From NCBI GenBank assembly GCA_002348045.1, contig DDYO01000020.1, positions 1-11,544 on the forward strand: a stretch of DNA of 11,544 bases, read 5' to 3'. Positions 1 through 7,056 of the stretch are shown one piece after another. Position numbers and translations under genes: made by a program. Source of the stretch: Anaerolineales bacterium UBA2232. GTDB lineage: Bacteria > Chloroflexota > Anaerolineae > UBA2200. Numbering within the stretch: the stretch's first letter is position 1; every line of letters starts with the position of its first letter. The notes beneath the pieces were generated by a model, which saw only the letters and a list, made by a program, of their open reading frames with translations, was not told the DNA's origin and searched no databases.

Positions 1-173
1 GTGATCTTGAGCCGGCCGTGAACCTCGGTGGCCGGGCTACGACCTCCGTGGGTAGTCACCGCCACAACCTCATGGCCCGCCTGCGCCAGTCCCTCGGCAA
101 GGATGCGGCCTGTCTTGGCGCCACCGTAGCCCAGCTCGGGCTCCAACAGCCACCAGAACAGCACGATCTTCAC
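1..173 (-). CDS. Glycosyltransferase, GT4/GT-B type (N-terminal 57 residues only)
   Basis: Only the N-terminus is inside the window; the gene runs off the left edge. From a GTG start at 173-171 the protein opens VKIVLFWWLLEPELGYGGAK, then continues TGRILAEGLAQAGHEVVAVT. This is the usual opening of a GT-B glycosyltransferase: a first Rossmann beta strand, a Gly-rich loop (GYGGAK), and a helix with LAxGLxxxGHEVxVxT before the second strand. Such enzymes transfer sugars from nucleotide-sugars to lipid-linked or protein acceptors in the cytoplasm. The GTG overlaps the TGA stop of the flippase gene by 4 nt (GTGA), indicating translational coupling, and AAAGGG lies about 10 nt upstream of the start. 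The donor sugar and exact family cannot be told from 57 residues. Confidence 0.8.
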   Translation of the reverse strand, partial: MKIVLFWWLLEPELGYGGAKTGRILAEGLAQAGHEVVAVTTHGGRSPATEVHGRLKI

Positions 174-1696
174 CGTGACAGCTTCCCTTTCGCCCACCCC
201 ACGAAGCCAATGGCCTCGCGGAGGCCCAAGACCCAGGCCGACAGCGCCCAGAAAGCCACGCTGGCCCCCAGGCCGGCCACCAGGTGCAACCACGACCCAA
301 GGGACGACCTGCCCACCAGAGCTGCCAGGGTGGAGCTGACCGCCCACGTCCCGCCGAGGGTGATCACCGCTCCCACCAGCCACTGCCTGCTGTCCACCAG
401 GGTCCAGAACGTGTCGCCGTGGGGTCGCAGGAGGGCGAGGTACAGGAAGCCAAAGGCCGCCCACACCCCCACCGCCTGGCTCAGGCCGAAGGACGATAGG
501 CCGAAACCCAATCGAACCAGCACCACCAGGCTAGCAATCAGCCCCAGCGACACAGTGACAAAGTAGCCCAGGATTACTCCCGGCCTCTTTCGGGCGTATC
601 CCAGGGCAAAAGGCACCCGTGTCGCAGCCAGGCCCAGGATGGTGAGCCCATACGACCGCAGGACAGTTGCCAGAGTCGCCGCGTTCGCCGATGAGAACTG
701 ACCGCGGGCGAAAGCTGCGTGCGCGAGGGATTGGCCCAGCACCACGACGACCACGGCAACCCACAAACCGACCCAGGCCACCAGTCGGAACGCGCTGCGC
801 TGGTCAAAGTCCTTCCCGTCGGACTCGGAACGGATGGCGCTGATGACAAAGCCGCCCAGCACAAAGCGCTCCACGGCATGGATGATGCGGGTGGCATGGC
901 TCACGGCGGCCACAGTCCCCACGGGGAGGAGGGAAGCCACCGCCCGCTCGACCACGCCGGCCAACGTACGCACACCCTGGCCCGCCATGGGCGCTCCTAC
1001 CAGGTTCAGCATCTCCCTCCATTCCGGACGGCTGGGCCACCGCCACTCAATGCGTGGCGTTACCCACCAGTGAAGCCCCAGCAGCCCTAGGCCGCCTTCC
1101 AGGCCAGCCCCGGCCACCAGGCCCCACGCCGCCAGGGCAGGGTCATCGGACCGTCCCGCCAGCCACAGAGCACCAATCGCCACCACGTCGCCCGCCAACC
1201 TTGCCAGGGACGGGACCGCCCAACGGCCCTCCCGGTAGTACACCGCCCGGGTGGTCTCCGCCAGGGCCAGAAATGCCACCAACCACGACAACGTGCGAGC
1301 AAGGGACACGGCCAGAGCGCGGGTGCCAGCGCCTGCCCCAGGCATCGTCAGGGGCAGCCACCAGGCGCTGGTGACGCTTAGCAGGGCCGCCCCCGGGAAC
1401 GCCAGGGATGCCACAGCCAGGATGGCCGGACCGTAGTCCCGGCTGCCCCCCCGGTTGCCGGCGAACAGGCCCATGAAAGACTTGGTGAGGCTCTGAAACA
1501 CCGAGCGCCCGATGGTCAGCGGCAACGCCCAGGCTACCAGAAGCGCATCCGCCTGAGCGGTCAGGCCAAAAGCGGCCGCCACCACAATATCCACGGCGAA
1601 GCTAGCTGCCGCCTCCACCGCGAACAAGGCGCTGATCAGCAGCGATTGCCCGGCAAAGGATAGGCGTTGCCCTCCGTCTGGTTCTCCCTCGGTCAT
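170..1696 (-). CDS. MurJ/MviN-like MOP-superfamily lipid-linked glycan flippase
   Basis: A protein of 508 residues, almost entirely hydrophobic segments, close to the usual 450-550 residues and about 14 helices of the MurJ branch of the MOP superfamily. The first helices carry the family pattern: a small hydrophobic run ending in AAAFGLTAQADALLVAW (residues about 40-56, with F43-G44 and D50), then ALPLTIGRSVFQSLTKSFMG, matching the MurJ helix 1-2 pattern of FG, a conserved Asp and a QAF-like stretch. MOP flippases move undecaprenyl-linked lipid II, or O-unit and exopolysaccharide precursors, across the inner membrane. Flanking glycosyltransferases favour an exopolysaccharide role over peptidoglycan, but lipid II cannot be excluded. 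The frame is open to 1792, but the ATG at 1696 is preferred: it sits 1 nt after the stop of the upstream gene, and the extra 32 residues are low-quality sequence overlapping that gene. Its stop overlaps the next GTG by 4 nt. Confidence 0.85.
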   Translation of the reverse strand: MTEGEPDGGQRLSFAGQSLLISALFAVEAAASFAVDIVVAAAFGLTAQADALLVAWALPLTIGRSVFQSLTKSFMGLFAGNRGGSRDYGPAILAVASLAFPGAALLSVTSAWWLPLTMPGAGAGTRALAVSLARTLSWLVAFLALAETTRAVYYREGRWAVPSLARLAGDVVAIGALWLAGRSDDPALAAWGLVAGAGLEGGLGLLGLHWWVTPRIEWRWPSRPEWREMLNLVGAPMAGQGVRTLAGVVERAVASLLPVGTVAAVSHATRIIHAVERFVLGGFVISAIRSESDGKDFDQRSAFRLVAWVGLWVAVVVVVLGQSLAHAAFARGQFSSANAATLATVLRSYGLTILGLAATRVPFALGYARKRPGVILGYFVTVSLGLIASLVVLVRLGFGLSSFGLSQAVGVWAAFGFLYLALLRPHGDTFWTLVDSRQWLVGAVITLGGTWAVSSTLAALVGRSSLGSWLHLVAGLGASVAFWALSAWVLGLREAIGFVGWAKGKLSR

Positions 1697-1697
1697 G

Positions 1698-3350
1698 CTA
1701 GTCCAGGTACCCCAGGTCGCGCAGACGCTGGCGCACCATGGCCTCCTCAGAGGCGCTGTAGGCTTCCGTGTCGCCGGCCTGCAGAGGTTCATCGCCCATC
1801 ACCTGCTGCGCGATGGGATGAGCCGTCCGCCAGGCTGGCTGCAATGCCTCCTCCAACACACGGCCGTCCATGTCCACGGGTACTGGTACGCCCAGGATGT
1901 GCAGAAGGGTCGGGGCCACATCAGCCAGGCCGGCTCCAAGCACCGGTCCGGCTGCCATCTGCGGGCCGGAAGCCAGGAACACGCCGTACAGTCGGTGTAC
2001 GCCCGTTTTGCGGTGGCGGCGAAAGGACCGGTACGACATTGAATCCTCAAAGACACCCTGCTGTTCTGCGCCGACCCTCTCGCGGCAATCATACTGAAAG
2101 TTCCAGCGTAACACCAGGTCCGGCGCCTGGTCCAGCCACGGTCCGTGGTAGACTTCCTCCCGACGGTGGACGCGTTCAATCACGATGTCCCCGTCGGTGG
2201 GATCCCGCAGGGCCAGCAATCTTGCAGCGATCTCGCCACGCAGGCCTTCGTAATCAGAGGGTGCCACGACGCCCTGGCTCTCGCGACCTTGCAGGTTGAG
2301 GAAGATGCCTCCGTACTCCCCCACGGAAAAAGCCCGGGTGCGCGCCCAGTCGATCCGCGACGAGAGCACGTAGGATTCGACCCCATCCCGCACCGTAGCA
2401 AAGCGCTCTTTGACGATGGTCTTGGCCCAGCGAGGGAGGTGTCCTGCCAACCAGGTGCCCCCGCCCTGGAGTAACCTCCGCGTCCACCTCCGGCTGGAGG
2501 TGTCCTGGCGCAGGCTCAGGTAGCCCTCCTGCAAGAGCCATTGATTGATGGACACCGCTTTTTTCAGACCACCGGCTCCATGATCTGAGACGATGAGGAG
2601 AGCATCGCCCGGTCCCATCGCGTCCAGAATCTCCCCAACGAAACCGTCCATCTCCTGGTACAGGCGCGGTATCACCGCTGCAAAGGGACCCTCACCCCGC
2701 TCCATATCCTCCCAGAACAAGTGCTGGGACGCATCCAACTGGCTCAACACCATCACCAGCACGTCCGGTTGATCGCCGCGCAACAGCTCCCAGAACACCT
2801 TGCGCTGCACGTGCAGCACGTCCAACAGGCTTTGAGCCCACACTTCCAGATTATCCTGGCGGGTGTACAGCTGGTAGCCCATGCCCAGCAGCCGGGACTT
2901 GAGCTCCGGAGGGTGCACGAACGCCGATTCTAGGCCAGGCGCATCGAATCCCGAAACCACAAACCCGTGCCGGAGACGATCGGGAGGATAGGTCATGGGG
3001 ACATTGATCACGCCAACGCGGTAGCCCAGGTCGTCCAGTATCTGCCAGAACGCAGGCGCCCGACGGTCACCGCCGCGCACCAGGCTCACCCCGTAGCCGT
3101 CGGCCTGGCGGCGGACGAAATCGAACAGCCCATGTTTGCCGGCATTCTTGCCGGTGGCAAAGGTGGTCCAGGCGACCGCGGTCAGGGGTGGCAGGGTAGA
3201 TTCCAGCCTTCCCCATGCCTGAGTGTCCATCAACCTCCGAAAGTTAGGCAGTTTGCCCTCGGCAGCCCATGGTTCAATCAGGTCAAAGGTCGCGCCGTCC
3301 AGTCCCAGAACGATCATCTTCGACTTGTCCAAGTCCAGCGTCCTTTCCAT
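1698..3350 (-). CDS. Alkaline-phosphatase-superfamily phosphodiesterase/nucleotide pyrophosphatase-like hydrolase
   Basis: A protein of 550 residues from the ATG at 3350. It begins the fold with MIVLGLDGATFDLIEPW (metal-ligand Asp about residue 18), followed by LPPLTAVAWTTFATGKNAGK with the predicted nucleophile Thr near residue 57. Further metal-ligand motifs are QLDASQHLFW (D206, H210), LLIVSDHGAGG (D256-H257) and GVHRLYGVF (H452). This is the full ligand order of type I phosphodiesterase/nucleotide pyrophosphatases. The family hydrolyses phosphomono- or diesters, or transfers phospho-groups, using two metals, usually zinc. No signal peptide or membrane helix is visible, so it should be cytosolic. 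The C-terminus, EEAMVRQRLRDLGYLD, is a tail common in this group. Other starts are GTG 3392 and ATG 3317; none has a strong Shine-Dalgarno, and the last begins exactly at the core domain. It ends 1 nt before the flippase start, so the two are probably co-translated. The substrate is unknown. Confidence 0.82.
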   Translation of the reverse strand: MERTLDLDKSKMIVLGLDGATFDLIEPWAAEGKLPNFRRLMDTQAWGRLESTLPPLTAVAWTTFATGKNAGKHGLFDFVRRQADGYGVSLVRGGDRRAPAFWQILDDLGYRVGVINVPMTYPPDRLRHGFVVSGFDAPGLESAFVHPPELKSRLLGMGYQLYTRQDNLEVWAQSLLDVLHVQRKVFWELLRGDQPDVLVMVLSQLDASQHLFWEDMERGEGPFAAVIPRLYQEMDGFVGEILDAMGPGDALLIVSDHGAGGLKKAVSINQWLLQEGYLSLRQDTSSRRWTRRLLQGGGTWLAGHLPRWAKTIVKERFATVRDGVESYVLSSRIDWARTRAFSVGEYGGIFLNLQGRESQGVVAPSDYEGLRGEIAARLLALRDPTDGDIVIERVHRREEVYHGPWLDQAPDLVLRWNFQYDCRERVGAEQQGVFEDSMSYRSFRRHRKTGVHRLYGVFLASGPQMAAGPVLGAGLADVAPTLLHILGVPVPVDMDGRVLEEALQPAWRTAHPIAQQVMGDEPLQAGDTEAYSASEEAMVRQRLRDLGYLD

Positions 3351-3439
3351 AAGACAACATCGGGTGCCACCGCCCAGGGATGACGTTACCACCCGCTACA
3401 TGGACAGGCAGTGGATAGGCCCGATCCGCTCCCGTTGCG

Positions 3440-4096
3440 TTACCGCCGTCGTACAACCAGGATGTACACCGCCAGCGCCAGGGCAACAATGCCTGCCACG
3501 AAGCCAATGGTACTCACCGGAATTCCACCAACATCTCTGATCACAGTGGTGGTTGACGTGGGGAGCGGCGTGGCAGGCACCGCCGTACTGATGGGCGGGA
3601 CCAGCGTCGCCGTAGGCGGTTCTGGCGTGGCGGTTTGAGGAACCGCCGTCGCCCTGGAAGGCTCAGACGCTGCAGTCAGCGAAGGGATGGCAGCCGTGGG
3701 TGGCAGCAGTGGAGCCGTGGGCACTACCAGCGTCGGGGTTGGTGGCACCTTCGTAGCGGTCGGAGGCACCGGCGTGGCCGTCGGAGCTATGGCCGTCGGT
3801 GGCACGGTGGTTGGAGGCACGGCTGTCGGAGGCTCGGCCGTAGGAGGGACAGGAGTTGCGGTCGCCGGCGCAGGGGTTGGAGGCTCTGGTGTTAGCGTCG
3901 GAGCCTCCGGAGTCGCCGTTGGAGGCTCCACTGTGGGTGGTGCCGCGGTCGCCGTGGGCGGCTTGGGTGTTGGCGTCGGGACCGTCTGGCGCAGTCGATT
4001 CTGACCGGGCATAGCCCAGGCGTTCCAGCCATAAGACAGGTACAGCACGACCAATGTCACGATAAAGAAGACAAAAGACGATCTTCGCAAGCGCAT
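3440..4096 (-). CDS. Pro/Thr-rich surface protein with a hydrophobic segment at each end
   Basis: A protein of 218 residues. Residues 1-6 are basic (MRLRRS), 8-22 form a membrane segment, and the motif AMPGQNRLRQTVPTPTP follows at 28-44. Residues about 40-180 are low-complexity Pro/Thr/Ala/Glu repeats of the PPTATPEPPTA kind. The last 30 or so contain IPVSTIGF, a hydrophobic segment and a terminal RRR. Two topologies fit: a hairpin-like protein with an extracellular Pro/Thr loop between two anchors, or a signal peptide followed by a spacer and a C-terminal sorting-type tail (motif, helix, Arg cluster). There is no enzymatic domain, so a spacer, wall-spanning or glycan-carrying role is likely. 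The ATG has an excellent AAGGAG 6 nt upstream. The N-terminal PGQxxLRQTVPT motif recurs in the neighbouring protein at 5813-6940. Family not recognised. Confidence 0.75.
   Translation of the reverse strand: MRLRRSSFVFFIVTLVVLYLSYGWNAWAMPGQNRLRQTVPTPTPKPPTATAAPPTVEPPTATPEAPTLTPEPPTPAPATATPVPPTAEPPTAVPPTTVPPTAIAPTATPVPPTATKVPPTPTLVVPTAPLLPPTAAIPSLTAASEPSRATAVPQTATPEPPTATLVPPISTAVPATPLPTSTTTVIRDVGGIPVSTIGFVAGIVALALAVYILVVRRR
3557..3985 (-). repeat. Degenerate Pro/Thr codon repeat inside the 3440-4096 gene
   Basis: Read on the minus strand, this stretch encodes imperfect units of 6-9 residues built on PPTATP, EPPTA and VPPTA, with no strict period. On the plus strand it appears as repeated GGAGGC and GGCACGGTGG-like words. 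It forms the extended linker of the gene. Such tracts expand and contract easily, so its length probably varies between strains. Confidence 0.7.
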
Positions 4097-4194
4097 GAAC
4101 AGCTCCTTCTAACGACTTGTCCATCACCCGGGAAAGTGTGGGGACACGGTCCTGGCGCCGTGGTCTGGTGACGGTCCAATTCGGCTCAACGCCC

Positions 4195-4222
4195 AGGCAC
4201 CGAGAGGCTTGCCTCGGTGCCT
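4195..4222. repeat. Perfect 10-bp inverted repeat (stem-loop)
   Basis: Arm AGGCACCGAG (4195-4204) and arm CTCGGTGCCT (4213-4222) are exact reverse complements around an 8-nt loop. In a transcript from the upstream TATAAT it would form a stable hairpin in the 5' leader of the Pro/Thr protein gene, about 100 nt before the ATG. No run of U follows on either strand, so it does not look like an intrinsic terminator. It could be a regulatory leader hairpin, a protein-binding palindrome, or a leftover of a terminator for the gene ending at 4512. Confidence 0.6.
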
Positions 4223-4299
4223 CCAACGATGCGTCCAGCTGACCGGACTTTGCCATCAAGCGCACTCATTCTTGAACGAACTGATCTCTCTGGCCCCAC

Positions 4300-4328
4300 A
4301 TTATACAGTTGGCGGCCCAGGTTAACGA
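4300..4328 (-). promoter_or_regulatory. Candidate sigma70-type promoter for the downstream half of the block
   Basis: On the minus strand a perfect TATAAT occupies 4305-4300. Seventeen nt upstream lies TCGTTA (4328-4323), a weak match to TTGACA. The predicted start would be near 4293, giving a leader of about 195 nt to the Pro/Thr gene at 4096 and carrying the 4195-4222 hairpin. The -10 is convincing in GC-rich DNA; the -35 is not. Confidence 0.4.
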
Positions 4329-4511
4329 CCTTCCTGAAACCGGTAAACGATCAATGGTCTCGGTCTAAGCAAGATAACAGCGCGTCACAGCACACCATTA
4401 GCTGGCACCCGCTTGAGCGAGAAGTGTCTGAGCCAACAACGATACCTCGGGTCGAGCCAGGCTTGCCCAGCGCCTGTCAAGGCTCTTGCGCCTGTCCCTT
4501 GACAAGCAACG

Positions 4512-5774
4512 TTAGCGCCCGACCGCATCCCTAACCACCACGGGCAGAGAGATGGTCCTCATGAGGCCCAGAAGTTTCCACATGTAGCCACGAAACGCCC
4601 GTCCAAAGGGCGTGATGACCTTGGGGTCCACGTTGTTGAACAGGGCTCCATTGTAATGGCTGTTGAGGCTGAACCACATCCACTGCTGCACCAGCCGATC
4701 GCCGTCCGCCGGATAGCCCAAATCGGCATCGTGGGTGGTCAGCAGCCAGTCAAAGGTCTCGAGCATAAACTCCGTAACCTTCCGATCCCCTCGTGCCGGG
4801 TCGCCTCCCTCAACAATATAACTGGACGGCATGATGACCCCGTACTCCGAAATGATCAGCGGCTTGTCCTGAAAACCTCTGTCCTTCATCCACTGGCGGA
4901 ACTCTGTGACCAGCTGCCGGAAAACTGCGGGATCTCCATTGTCCAGGAGGGTGTAGAGCCGGCCTTCGGGAGCGTCCAGTCCCGCTGGTATCGCCGCGCC
5001 CCAGGGCAGCGGGTCCGAGACGGTCGCGGCCTTCTCCTGCAAGATCTGCACATGAGTGTTCCAAACGTCCACAGGCATCTCATCGCCATAGCGGCTGACA
5101 TATGCCTCTAGCACCATGTCCAGCCACTGTAGGCGCAACGGCGTCGGCTGTATGACGCCCCCGATGGCAATCCACGCGGTCGGATCCAACCCCGGGACAT
5201 CAGGCGTACCCTTGATACACATGTACAGGTCATGGTAGATCTCGGCGTATGTCGCCGGCGTACGGTTGCCTTGGTTGTACCTGGCTTCTGGCTCGTTGCC
5301 GATGATCCACAAGGAACCCGGGTTGGCCGCCACGGCCGCCGTAATCTCCTGGGTATTGGTCGGGTAAAGGCTCGGCCTAATCCGCACAAGCTGCACGAAG
5401 CGCATGCCATCAGGTCGTGGCGGATCCTCGGCCGTATTCCAGTTGCAGTACCACCCAATGTGCAGTGGGCCCACATCATAGTCGGTGATGGCGGCTCTCC
5501 GAATCTCGCCGTCCACCGTGATTATCACCCCAGGGATCAGCCCGACGCCAACACGTTGGTTCGGTGTCGCATAAAAGTCCGCTGTGAATGGGCTGGGCTC
5601 GCGACCGGCTTGCTGAAGCTGCGGGGCACGCACCATCCCAGTTGTCGATGTCACCAGACCCAGGAACAGCAGTCCAGCCAGCAGGCTCCCCATCCCGGCC
5701 CATCCCTTGCGGCAACGGGACACAGATCCACTCAATTGCTGTTCGCACCGACGTGACCGACGCTCACAGGACAC
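4512..5774 (-). CDS. Exported putative glycoside hydrolase, clan GH-A-like TIM barrel
   Basis: A protein of 420 residues from GTG 5774. The N-terminal region is basic, then a hydrophobic helix (residues 28-42) ends near TTGMVRA, consistent with a signal peptide or anchor. The body shows clan GH-A hallmarks: SLWIIGNEPEARY, where N160-E161 is the strand-4 Asn-Glu acid/base pair, and KPLIISEYGV, where E310 is the strand-7 nucleophile. VDVWNTH (235-241) and QWMWFSLNSHYNG (364-375) fit other barrel strands. The expected reaction is retaining hydrolysis of a beta-glycosidic bond outside the cell; the GH family number and substrate are not assigned. It may trim, release or length-control the polymer made by neighbouring genes. 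The tail TISLPVVVRDAVGR resembles the 'LP-hydrophobic-R/K' endings of other exported proteins here. Later starts at GTG 5723 or ATG 5693 are possible; none has a clear ribosome site. It follows the upstream gene by 38 nt. Confidence 0.75.
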   Translation of the reverse strand: MSCERRSRRCEQQLSGSVSRCRKGWAGMGSLLAGLLFLGLVTSTTGMVRAPQLQQAGREPSPFTADFYATPNQRVGVGLIPGVIITVDGEIRRAAITDYDVGPLHIGWYCNWNTAEDPPRPDGMRFVQLVRIRPSLYPTNTQEITAAVAANPGSLWIIGNEPEARYNQGNRTPATYAEIYHDLYMCIKGTPDVPGLDPTAWIAIGGVIQPTPLRLQWLDMVLEAYVSRYGDEMPVDVWNTHVQILQEKAATVSDPLPWGAAIPAGLDAPEGRLYTLLDNGDPAVFRQLVTEFRQWMKDRGFQDKPLIISEYGVIMPSSYIVEGGDPARGDRKVTEFMLETFDWLLTTHDADLGYPADGDRLVQQWMWFSLNSHYNGALFNNVDPKVITPFGRAFRGYMWKLLGLMRTISLPVVVRDAVGR

Positions 5775-5812
5775 TCTGCACGTTCACCAACGACGCCTGT
5801 CCCCGAACTTGC

Positions 5813-6940
5813 TCACCATGAACCCTTCAATATAATGGGCAGACGCACCTGATACACCTGTGGCCCAAGATCCCTTTTCAGCACGATGGCATAGTCCACC
5901 TTGGGCGTGACCGCCGCGCTGCTGTATCTGCCGAGATACTGCTGAAAGGCCACGGGCACGTTCTGACCCATGTGATTCGTGATTTCCTCGAAAGCGGCCC
6001 AGAAATCCACATAGTCCGTCAGCGCGAGGGTACCACCGGGACCCTCCACCGCGGCCGAGTGATAGCTGTCGTGAGAAACATATCGAACATCGTTATGCAC
6101 ATCGACATCGTGAGGATAGCTATGGGTAAAAGGGATCCTCCCCAGGAGGGAGCGTCCCTCCTCGTAAGCATCCCGATACGGGTCCGATAGGGCCACCAAT
6201 CGGTTGTAGGGCTCAAAGCCTGCCAGCGTCACATAGTGCCCCCCCAGATATGCCCATGCTTCCCCTTGCCATTGCCAGAAACCCAGCATGAGGACTGTAG
6301 CATCGCCCGCTCGCGCCCATCCCTGGAGTTGGTCCAGCGATGGTCGATCCACCAACTCAACCACCACCGATGGATTCACAGACTGGTCCTGTATGTATTG
6401 GCGCAGTCCAGCCAGCACATCATTCACCTCAGTACCAAGGTAGTCTGGATCCTCATTACGGGCGTTGGTGCCCATGAGGAGCGCCAGATGTTCCACCGCA
6501 GGGATCACATTGCGCGGGTCGTGGTCATCCCACTCACCATACACCTTCAGAAGCTCCCATCCGTCGGCAATCGCCGGAGGGGCAGCTGTCCCACCGTCCC
6601 ACCGCGAGTCCAGCCACCACAGGGCATTCAGGGCGGCAACGGGAGCACTGTGGGTCCAGGCACCCATCGCCGTCGTGGGACTCCAGTCGGCCTGCTTCTG
6701 ATCCACATCCGGCACGCCTCCCGGGGCATAGTCCGTGGGATCGCCACCGGGACTGCTAATCCAAATCCATTCGGGAAACGGTGTGGGTGTAAGGGTAGGC
6801 ACCGTCTGCCGCAGAGGGCTCTGCCCGGGGACTGCCCACACAACCGAGTCGACGACCAACAGATACAGAGCCGCCACAACCAGTACAAGAATCAGCAAAC
6901 CCACGTTTCGCCTACGCAACTCACTAACCGTCTCGCGCAT
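5813..6940 (-). CDS. Membrane-anchored C39/papain-like protein, probably catalytically dead
   Basis: A protein of 375 residues. Residues 1-12 are polar and basic, 13-34 form a membrane segment, and WAVPGQSPLRQTVPTLTPTP follows (35-54), the same module as in the neighbouring Pro/Thr protein. The extracellular part begins with GVPDVDQKQADW, then WTHSAPVAALNALWWLD (95-111), later GEAWAYLGGHYVTLAGFE (H235) and VALSDPY (D253). This order matches bacterial C39-like peptidase modules, in which a Cys-Gly/Ala-Pro motif heads the first helix and His then Asp/Asn complete the site. Here the Cys position is Ser98, so peptidase activity is doubtful; a binding role is more likely. The tail QVRLPIILKGSW resembles other short LP-type C-termini of this window. 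An ATG at 6958 is also possible, but the ATG at 6940 has GGAGG 5 nt upstream, so it is preferred. Confidence 0.75.
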   Translation of the reverse strand: MRETVSELRRRNVGLLILVLVVAALYLLVVDSVVWAVPGQSPLRQTVPTLTPTPFPEWIWISSPGGDPTDYAPGGVPDVDQKQADWSPTTAMGAWTHSAPVAALNALWWLDSRWDGGTAAPPAIADGWELLKVYGEWDDHDPRNVIPAVEHLALLMGTNARNEDPDYLGTEVNDVLAGLRQYIQDQSVNPSVVVELVDRPSLDQLQGWARAGDATVLMLGFWQWQGEAWAYLGGHYVTLAGFEPYNRLVALSDPYRDAYEEGRSLLGRIPFTHSYPHDVDVHNDVRYVSHDSYHSAAVEGPGGTLALTDYVDFWAAFEEITNHMGQNVPVAFQQYLGRYSSAAVTPKVDYAIVLKRDLGPQVYQVRLPIILKGSW

Positions 6941-6945
6941 CACAG

Positions 6946-6950
6946 CCTCC
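6946..6950 (-). promoter_or_regulatory. Ribosome-binding site that decides the start at 6940
   Basis: GGAGG on the minus strand sits 5 nt before the ATG at 6940-6938. The alternative ATG at 6958 has only GAGTTGAAACAGAGTTC before it, with no good Shine-Dalgarno. The protein therefore most likely begins MRETVSELRRRN. Confidence 0.6.
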
Positions 6951-7056
6951 GCATCCATGAACTCTGTTTCAACTCACATAGGTTCCAGAACACACAAACG
7001 AGCAGAGCCATCATACGTAACCGTAGACGGCCACTCCCGGCAGAATCGGGCCACGC

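Larger units (their letters stand above)
4097..4511. other. 415-bp gap between two minus-strand genes; no gene seen
   Basis: This lies between the stop of the glycoside-hydrolase-like gene and the start of the Pro/Thr protein. Neither strand has an ORF with recognisable protein character; the plus-strand frame through 4217-4534 looks like non-coding translation. The gap holds a perfect TATAAT on the minus strand and a 10-bp inverted repeat, both listed separately. It is the largest break in the minus-strand block and the likeliest place for an internal promoter. Confidence 0.6.

Noticed and set aside
18..566. 182-codon plus-strand frame and several other long plus-strand frames opposite the flippase and phosphatase genes (for example 1667-2299, 2967-3383)
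   Set aside because: They lie antisense to well-supported genes, have Pro/Arg-rich composition without domains, and lack ribosome sites; they are a side effect of GC-rich codons.
1697..1792. Longer 540-residue form of the flippase starting at 1792
   Set aside because: The extra 32 residues overlap the upstream phosphatase gene and do not look like protein; the ATG at 1696 sits directly after that gene's stop codon.
3687..4004. Plus-strand Gly/Val repeat protein (GGTGVAVG-type units)
   Set aside because: It is the antisense reading of the Pro/Thr repeat. The minus-strand gene has a signal or anchor segment, a strong AAGGAG ribosome site and a matching motif in its neighbour.
4195..4222. Intrinsic terminator for the glycoside-hydrolase-like gene
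   Set aside because: The stem is good, but there is no U tract on either strand, and it is about 290 nt after the stop codon.
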